DNA of 37,426 nucleotides. Source: Candidatus Kuenenia stuttgartensis (GTDB lineage Bacteria; Planctomycetota; Planctomycetia; Planctomycetales; Planctomycetaceae). A program made the translations under genes and the position numbers. The stretch is taken from positions 1 to 37,426 of the forward strand of contig CAMAVB010000047.1 of assembly GCA_945861465.1 (NCBI GenBank), written 5' to 3'. Of the stretch, positions 33,145 through 37,426 are shown piece by piece. Positions within the stretch are counted from its first letter, which is position 1. Each line of letters begins with the position of its first letter. The notes under the pieces are model-generated. The model was not told where the DNA came from, searched no databases, and saw nothing but the letters and a program-made list of their open reading frames with translations.

Positions 33145-33747
33145 ATGACCATCGAACACATCCTCGTCATCCCAACGCCCGTCTTTCATCAGGTTGGGCA
33201 CTTTCAGGGCTTTTGCGGCGAGATTGAGCGTTACCTGGAAGTGATCCTGAATCCTCAGCATGCCAGTTATCGGCCTCGGCCTGAGATGGAACAGGATCCA
33301 GGCTTCAAACAATTGATCCCGTACTGCGTGTTTCGCTGCAACGGCGAGGTTTTTTACTACCAGCGTGGGACGGCTCAGGGAGAAGCGCGATTACATGCCA
33401 GGCGATCAGTCGGAGTTGGTGGGCATGTGTCAACACTCGACATGGATGGCGAACTCACGCCTTATCTGGAGGGCATGAAGCGGGAAATCGAGGAAGAAGT
33501 GGAAATCGGGACGGGCTGGCAGGAGAAGTGCGTCGGGTTAATCAACGACGATGAAACGGAAGTTGGGAAAGTTCACCTTGGGATCGTCCATATTTTCGAT
33601 TTGGACAATCCCAAAGTTCGACCCCGTGAAAAGTCGATGATCAACTCAGGATTCGCACGACCGTCAGAATTGGTGTGCCAAATTGATGAATTTGAAACAT
33701 GGTCCCAGATCTGCCTCAAGTACCTTGCAGAGCTGGAAACTCAATGA
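33145..33747 (+). CDS. Nudix-like protein
   Basis: The product is 200 residues. A degenerate Nudix box lies at about residues 90-125: [10 protein letters not shown], a longer than usual insert, then [13 protein letters not shown], which supplies the REUXEEXGU half of the box. The first Gly-rich half is preserved but the spacing is about 5 residues longer than the standard GX5EX7REUXEEXGU. The start [20 protein letters not shown] and the ending with [14 protein letters not shown] fit a family often annotated as phosphoesterase in planctomycetes. Substrate unknown. The start at 33145 has no strong ribosome-binding sequence. Confidence 0.75.
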   Translation: MTIEHILVIPTPVFHQVGHFQGFCGEIERYLEVILNPQHASYRPRPEMEQDPGFKQLIPYCVFRCNGEVFYYQRGTAQGEARLHARRSVGVGGHVSTLDMDGELTPYLEGMKREIEEEVEIGTGWQEKCVGLINDDETEVGKVHLGIVHIFDLDNPKVRPREKSMINSGFARPSELVCQIDEFETWSQICLKYLAELETQ

Positions 33748-33899
33748 AAAACGCGGATTCCTGTGGATGAGGCGGGCTTCATCAGCGCCAGGACTGCGAC
33801 ATTCGGTCGAATCATGATGGACCATGATGGACTGGGTGGACTCAAAAATTTCAACCGAACTCCGGCTAGAATTGCCGAAGCGTTTCAAGGGAGTGAACG

Positions 33900-34577
33900 A
33901 TGAAAGCTTCAAATGCTGTATTGTTGCCGGCACTGCTCGTGCTGGGTGGCATGTGGTACTCAGCTGCGGCTCAGGACGAAAAACCAGAAGTCCAGCCCGC
34001 GCCCTTGCCGGGGCAGATTTCTGAACCGGAACTGGGAGAAATCCTGGCAGCGATCGGCTTGAAGCCAACCAAGACTGAGCAGCGTTACGACTTCGCATTC
34101 AAGACCAGTTATCGTGGTGAAGAGTGGAAGTTCTCGATGTCTGCTGTGCTCAGCCGCAACGGTCAGTCCATGTGGGTGATGGCATGGCTGGATCAGATTC
34201 CCACAACATCCAACGAAGTTCCTCGGACTGCTCTGCTGCGTCTGTTGGCTGCCAACGATCGGATGGGGGAAGGCAAGTTCTTCGCCTATATTCCGAATAA
34301 CAAGCGCTTCGTATTGCAGCGCGTCGTGGCGAATCGCGACATGAACAACAAGAAGATGATGGAGCTACTCCAGGATCTCGCCGCCAGTGTCGCGGATGAA
34401 TATCCGACATGGTCTGTTGCGAACTGGACCCCGAAGGCGGATCAGCAGGCTGCAGAAGGCGAAGCCAGCGGTCGGGCTGTGCCTGAAAACCCAACTGCTG
34501 CGAGCCGTACCGCTGCACCTGCCAACTTAAAAACGTCCGAAGCCGCAACTAAGTTCAACGGCAAATCCGTGAATTAG
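33900..34577 (+). CDS. Small exported protein, possibly YbjN-like fold
   Basis: The product is 225 residues with a signal peptide (ASNAVLLPALLVLGGMWYSA, then AAQD). The central part, about residues 40-165, has YDFAFKTSYRGEEWKFSMSA, VLSRNGQSMWVMAWLDQIP and KFFAYIPNNKRFVLQRVV, an alternating pattern like the YbjN or type III chaperone-like fold; this similarity is weak and from memory. The last 50 residues are Ala/Pro/Glu-rich and probably disordered. The gene stands alone. The start has GGGAGTGAACG 5 bases upstream, and an intrinsic terminator follows at 34739-34780. No function can be given. Confidence 0.75.
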   Translation: MKASNAVLLPALLVLGGMWYSAAAQDEKPEVQPAPLPGQISEPELGEILAAIGLKPTKTEQRYDFAFKTSYRGEEWKFSMSAVLSRNGQSMWVMAWLDQIPTTSNEVPRTALLRLLAANDRMGEGKFFAYIPNNKRFVLQRVVANRDMNNKKMMELLQDLAASVADEYPTWSVANWTPKADQQAAEGEASGRAVPENPTAASRTAAPANLKTSEAATKFNGKSVN

Positions 34578-34604
34578 TTGCCCCGGCACGCATTCATCAA
34601 TGGT

Positions 34605-34670
34605 TGTGTGCCACTGGCTTGGCCAGTGCTCTCCATTTGCAGGAAGCACTGGCAGAGCCAGTGGCACACA
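34605..34670. repeat. Inverted repeat with TGTGTGCCACTGGC arms
   Basis: The arms TGTGTGCCACTGGCTTGGCC and its counterpart beginning AGAGCCAGTGGCACACA enclose an inner AGTGCT/AGCACT pair, giving a stem of about 26 pairs. It lies 28 bases after the stop of the exported-protein gene. No T-run. Confidence 0.8.
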
Positions 34671-34738
34671 TCAATACACGACTGACCGAGCACTACATCG
34701 ACTCGGCAACGCTTCGGCACTGAACAAATCTGACATCG

Positions 34739-34780
34739 CGCAAGGCCTGACCGTTCAGCAAACGGTGAGGCCTTTTTGCG
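34739..34780 (+). terminator. Intrinsic terminator for the exported-protein gene
   Basis: CAAGGCCTGACCGTT pairs with AACGGTGAGGCCTTTTTGCG around a short loop, ending in TTTTT. It lies 160 bases after the plus-strand stop and 34 bases beyond the stop of the convergent serine hydrolase gene; the stem also works on the minus strand through its 5' A residues, so it may serve both. Confidence 0.75.
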
Positions 34781-34813
34781 TTCACGGAAATGGGTTCATT
34801 GAGCATGTGGGCA

Positions 34814-35920
34814 TTACTTTGTTGCTTCGAGTTTATCGAGGGCTTCTGTCAGTTTTGCGACTCCGGTCTTGTCATCCGGAAGAGGTTCGTCGTGCATGGC
34901 TGGCAGGAGTTTGTTCCAAACCACGTTCAGTTCGGCTTGCATATTGCTTGTATTTGCCGTAATCGCGATGACCGCGTCCAACTTTGGCAAAACGATGCAG
35001 AACTGTCCGTCCTTGCCATCGCCGCGGTAGGCGTCATATCGACAACGCCAAAACTGGAAACCATATCCTTGATCCCAGTCCAGCGTCGGGTCGCTGCCAT
35101 TCGAGACTTGCTTCGAAGTTGCCAGCTCGATCCACTCTGATGGAATGAGCTGTTTTCCCTGCCATTGTCCTTTCTGGAGATAGAGTTGCCCGAATTTGGC
35201 GATGTCCTCGGTCTTGAGATATAACCCATAGCCTCCCAACGAAATGCCCTGCGGATTCATGTCCCACTTCGGATGTTCAATTCCCAATGGCTCAAAGAGT
35301 CGAGGCTGAAGGTATTCCAGTACGGTCTGACCAGTGACTTTCTGGATGATCGCCGACTGCATAAATGTCGCCGGCGTGTTGTACTTGAAGTGTGATCCTG
35401 GTTTGTGTGGCACTGGGTGAGCCAAAAATGCCTTGATCCAATTGGACTCATTGCGGAGATTGACTTCGTCCTGATGGCCGGTCGACATCGTCAACAAATC
35501 CCGAACGCGCATCGCCTTCAGGTTGGCAGATATTTCCGCCGGGGAATCCTCCGGGAAAAACTTAAGTACCGGATCATCGATCGACAATCGACCCTCGGAT
35601 ACAGCGAATCCAACTGCAGTCGAAGTGAAGCTCTTGCTGAGCGACCAGAGGACGTGTGGCTTTTCGGAAGACTCGGGCTTCCACCAGGCTTCTGCGATGA
35701 CATGACCGTGACGGACGAGCATAAAACTGTGCATCGACTTAACTTCACGATTGGCTGTCTCGATAAAGTCGAGGACTGCCGTTGAGGAGACTCCTTGAGC
35801 CTCGGGTGTACTTCGAGGAAGCACTTTTGAAGCCGACAGCTGGGGCTCCTGCGTCAAGCCTTGCGATGAACTCGCGATCAAAATGAAGGCAATGAGACCG
35901 TTGACAAATCGTGTTCGCAT
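34814..35920 (-). CDS. Exported serine hydrolase of the beta-lactamase / penicillin-binding-protein family
   Basis: The product is 368 residues with a signal peptide (RFVNGLIAFILIASSSQGLT). The beta-lactamase class C-like fold has the SxxK motif in WSLSKSFTSTAVGF near residue 95 and the second motif as YNT in FKYNTPATFMQSAI. A third motif of HxG or KTG type is not clear; WDQGYGFQFWRC and YRGDGKDGQFCIVLP occupy that region. Such proteins are esterases or peptidases more often than true beta-lactamases. I chose ATG 35920, which begins the signal peptide; ATG 35962 adds 14 residues. It is transcribed against the preceding exported-protein gene. Confidence 0.88.
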   Translation of the reverse strand: MRTRFVNGLIAFILIASSSQGLTQEPQLSASKVLPRSTPEAQGVSSTAVLDFIETANREVKSMHSFMLVRHGHVIAEAWWKPESSEKPHVLWSLSKSFTSTAVGFAVSEGRLSIDDPVLKFFPEDSPAEISANLKAMRVRDLLTMSTGHQDEVNLRNESNWIKAFLAHPVPHKPGSHFKYNTPATFMQSAIIQKVTGQTVLEYLQPRLFEPLGIEHPKWDMNPQGISLGGYGLYLKTEDIAKFGQLYLQKGQWQGKQLIPSEWIELATSKQVSNGSDPTLDWDQGYGFQFWRCRYDAYRGDGKDGQFCIVLPKLDAVIAITANTSNMQAELNVVWNKLLPAMHDEPLPDDKTGVAKLTEALDKLEATK

Positions 35921-36248
35921 CGATTGAGTCCAAATTGGGAGAAGCAGAATTTCGTCGTCCATAGTTTAGGGTCCTGAGGAATTGCCGTCTACAAAGCCTG
36001 TCGTGCAAACACGGCTGGCCGGTTTATGGAACTAAGTGGTATGTAGGGTGGGACAAGCGCCAGCGCCGGCCCACCATTTTTTCGATCTGGTGGGCCAGCG
36101 CTCCGCTTGTCCCACCCTACGTATTTCCCAATTCCACAAACGACCCGACCGTGATGCATCCGCTTTCCCGCTTCCAATCCTGATCGGCAGAGGTCAGAAT
36201 GCGGACACGTTGATTCCTGTGATTTCGAACTTCGCGTGAGATCTGCCG
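35921..36248. other. Spacer between divergent serine hydrolase and amidohydrolase genes
   Basis: Contains one large inverted repeat (36043-36120) and otherwise no gene; minus-strand frames over it are made of the repeat. Promoters for both flanking genes should lie here, but no clear motif stands out. Confidence 0.5.
36043..36120. repeat. Inverted repeat with GTAGGGTGGGACAAGCG arms
   Basis: 78 bases. The arms GTAGGGTGGGACAAGC and GCTTGTCCCACCCTAC are perfectly paired, and pairing continues with GGCCCACCA/TGGTGGGCC around a loop near TTTTTCGATC. It is typical of the mobile palindromes seen in other spacers of this window. Confidence 0.85.
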
Positions 36249-37426
36249 ATGCGCTGTTTTGTCTTTCTGTTGATTGTTGGTGAGTTGTGCGTCCCTGACA
36301 CGTTGTTGGCGGCGACAATCATTCATGCCGGGCGATTGATCGATGGTCGCAGCGAAGAGTTGCAGTCCGAAATGTCAATCGTGGTCGAGGACGGCAGGAT
36401 CACGAAAGTCGTACCTGGGTTCCTCAAGCCTGCGGAAGGCGACAAGCTGATTGACCTCAGCGCGCTGACCGTCATGCCTGGGCTGATGGACATGCACACG
36501 CATCTGATGGGACAGCATTCGAAGGATTCGTATACCGAAAAATTCTTCATGGAAGAATCCGATTATGCTCTGCGATCCACCATGTTCGCTCGTGCGACTT
36601 TGATGGCGGGCTTCACGACGGTTCGTGATCTGGGTGACAACGGAATCAATTCGGTTTCGCTCCGAAAAGCCATTACGGAAGGCTGGATCATCGGGCCCAG
36701 GATTTACACCGCCGGAAAATCAATCGCGACCACCGGGGGGCATGCGGATCCTACGAACGGACTGAAGGGTGATTATCGTCGGGATGCCGGACCAGTGGAG
36801 GGCGTGATCAATGGGACGGATGACGCCCGCAAAGCCGTTCGCCAGCGGTACAAGGACGGAGCCGATCTGATTAAGCTGACCGCGACCGGAGGCGTACTGA
36901 GTCTGGCCGCCAGTGGACAGAACCCGCAGTTCACGGATGAAGAACTCAAAGCGATTGTCGAGACCGCGAAAGATTACAACATGGTCGTGACTGTTCACGC
37001 TCATGGAGCCGAAGGGATGAAGCGCGCGGTGCTGGCGGGGGTGAATTCGATCGAGCATGGGACCTACATGACCGACGAGATTATGGAGCTGATGAAGGAA
37101 CGCGGCACGTACTGGGTTCCGACGAACATGGCAGGAGAATGGGTGGCGAAAAAGGCTGAGGAGCCTGGTTACTTTCCGGAGATTGTGCGTCCGAAAGCCG
37201 CAGCCATCGGACCTGCCATCCGTCAGACGTTTTCGAAGGCGTACAAGGCCGGAGTCAAAATCGCCTTTGGCACCGACAGCGGCGTGTCACCTCACGGAGA
37301 AAACGCGCATGAGTTCGAGCTGATGGTTGAAGGCGGAATGCCGCCGATGAAAGCCATCCAGTCGGCAACTCTGGAAGGCGCACGATTGCTGCGCGTGGAA
37401 GAGAAACTCGGAACCCTCGAAGCGAC
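36249..37426 (+). CDS. Exported metal-dependent amidohydrolase (3' end outside window)
   Basis: The frame from ATG 36249 is open to the last base, giving 392 residues and two extra bases, so the stop lies beyond the window. The signal peptide is [20 protein letters not shown]. Amidohydrolase-family landmarks follow: [14 protein letters not shown] (HxH metal ligands), [14 protein letters not shown] (the bridging Lys), TVHAHG, IEHGTYM and [12 protein letters not shown] (the final Asp). The set is closest to imidazolonepropionase/prolidase-like secreted amidohydrolases that act on dipeptides or related amides. The substrate cannot be named. Nothing in the N terminus is missing. Confidence 0.9.
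   Translation, partial: MRCFVFLLIVGELCVPDTLLAATIIHAGRLIDGRSEELQSEMSIVVEDGRITKVVPGFLKPAEGDKLIDLSALTVMPGLMDMHTHLMGQHSKDSYTEKFFMEESDYALRSTMFARATLMAGFTTVRDLGDNGINSVSLRKAITEGWIIGPRIYTAGKSIATTGGHADPTNGLKGDYRRDAGPVEGVINGTDDARKAVRQRYKDGADLIKLTATGGVLSLAASGQNPQFTDEELKAIVETAKDYNMVVTVHAHGAEGMKRAVLAGVNSIEHGTYMTDEIMELMKERGTYWVPTNMAGEWVAKKAEEPGYFPEIVRPKAAAIGPAIRQTFSKAYKAGVKIAFGTDSGVSPHGENAHEFELMVEGGMPPMKAIQSATLEGARLLRVEEKLGTLEA

Overview
The window looks like chromosomal DNA from a planctomycete, probably in or near the Planctomycetaceae. This is inferred from gene content, not from a database search. The supporting features are a PheT without its N-terminal tRNA-binding domain, a Minf_1886-type protein, an exported formylglycine sulfatase, several outer-membrane porins, a compact SecA paralogue next to a TolC-type channel, non-ATG starts, and intergenic spaces packed with short palindromic repeats. 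No rRNA, tRNA, CRISPR array or phage module was seen.

Layout. 1-835 holds the 3' end of a membrane protein and a YqhA-family membrane protein. 835-7690 is mostly envelope: an OprB-type porin and an OprP/OprO-type porin (both minus), an outer-membrane beta-barrel protein (plus), and long repeat-rich spacers. 7.6-9.5 kb is a secreted sulfatase with its own terminator. 9.5-10.8 kb is a decay zone with repeats and an aquaporin remnant interrupted by a small palindromic element. 10.8-15.3 kb (minus) is a TolC-like gene followed by a reduced SecA-like ATPase. 15.7-20.2 kb (minus) has a three-part protease/LamG-like/SirB1 fusion, gatA and dcd. 20.8-24.1 kb (plus) has ricT, a Minf_1886-type gene, an RlmB-like methyltransferase and a DUF455 ferritin-like protein. 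24.1-26.4 kb (minus) is a hydroxyproline-type pair of racemase-family epimerase and FAD oxidase. 26.5-29.5 kb (minus) has pheT-panD and a STAS protein. 29.7-33 kb has a decayed ECF sigma fragment (minus), then a methyltransferase, a BioF-like enzyme and an OleB-like hydrolase (plus). 33.1-37.4 kb has a Nudix-like protein, a small secreted protein, a serine hydrolase (minus) and a 3'-truncated exported amidohydrolase.

The most striking feature is the set of small dispersed palindromic elements. At least seven families recur within the window. One family (about 105 bp) has a copy inside the TolC gene, read through in frame as about 36 extra residues, and a sister copy just upstream of the same gene. 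Another (91-124 bp, 13-bp inverted ends) has broken an aquaporin gene. A third, a short palindrome of about 24 bp, lies immediately before the start codons of two unrelated genes in the same orientation and upstream of a third. A fourth supplies the last codons and stop of gatA. The second notable feature is the minimal SecA (motor and substrate-clamp regions only, no C-terminal scaffold or finger) paired with a TolC-type channel, which hints at an accessory export route.
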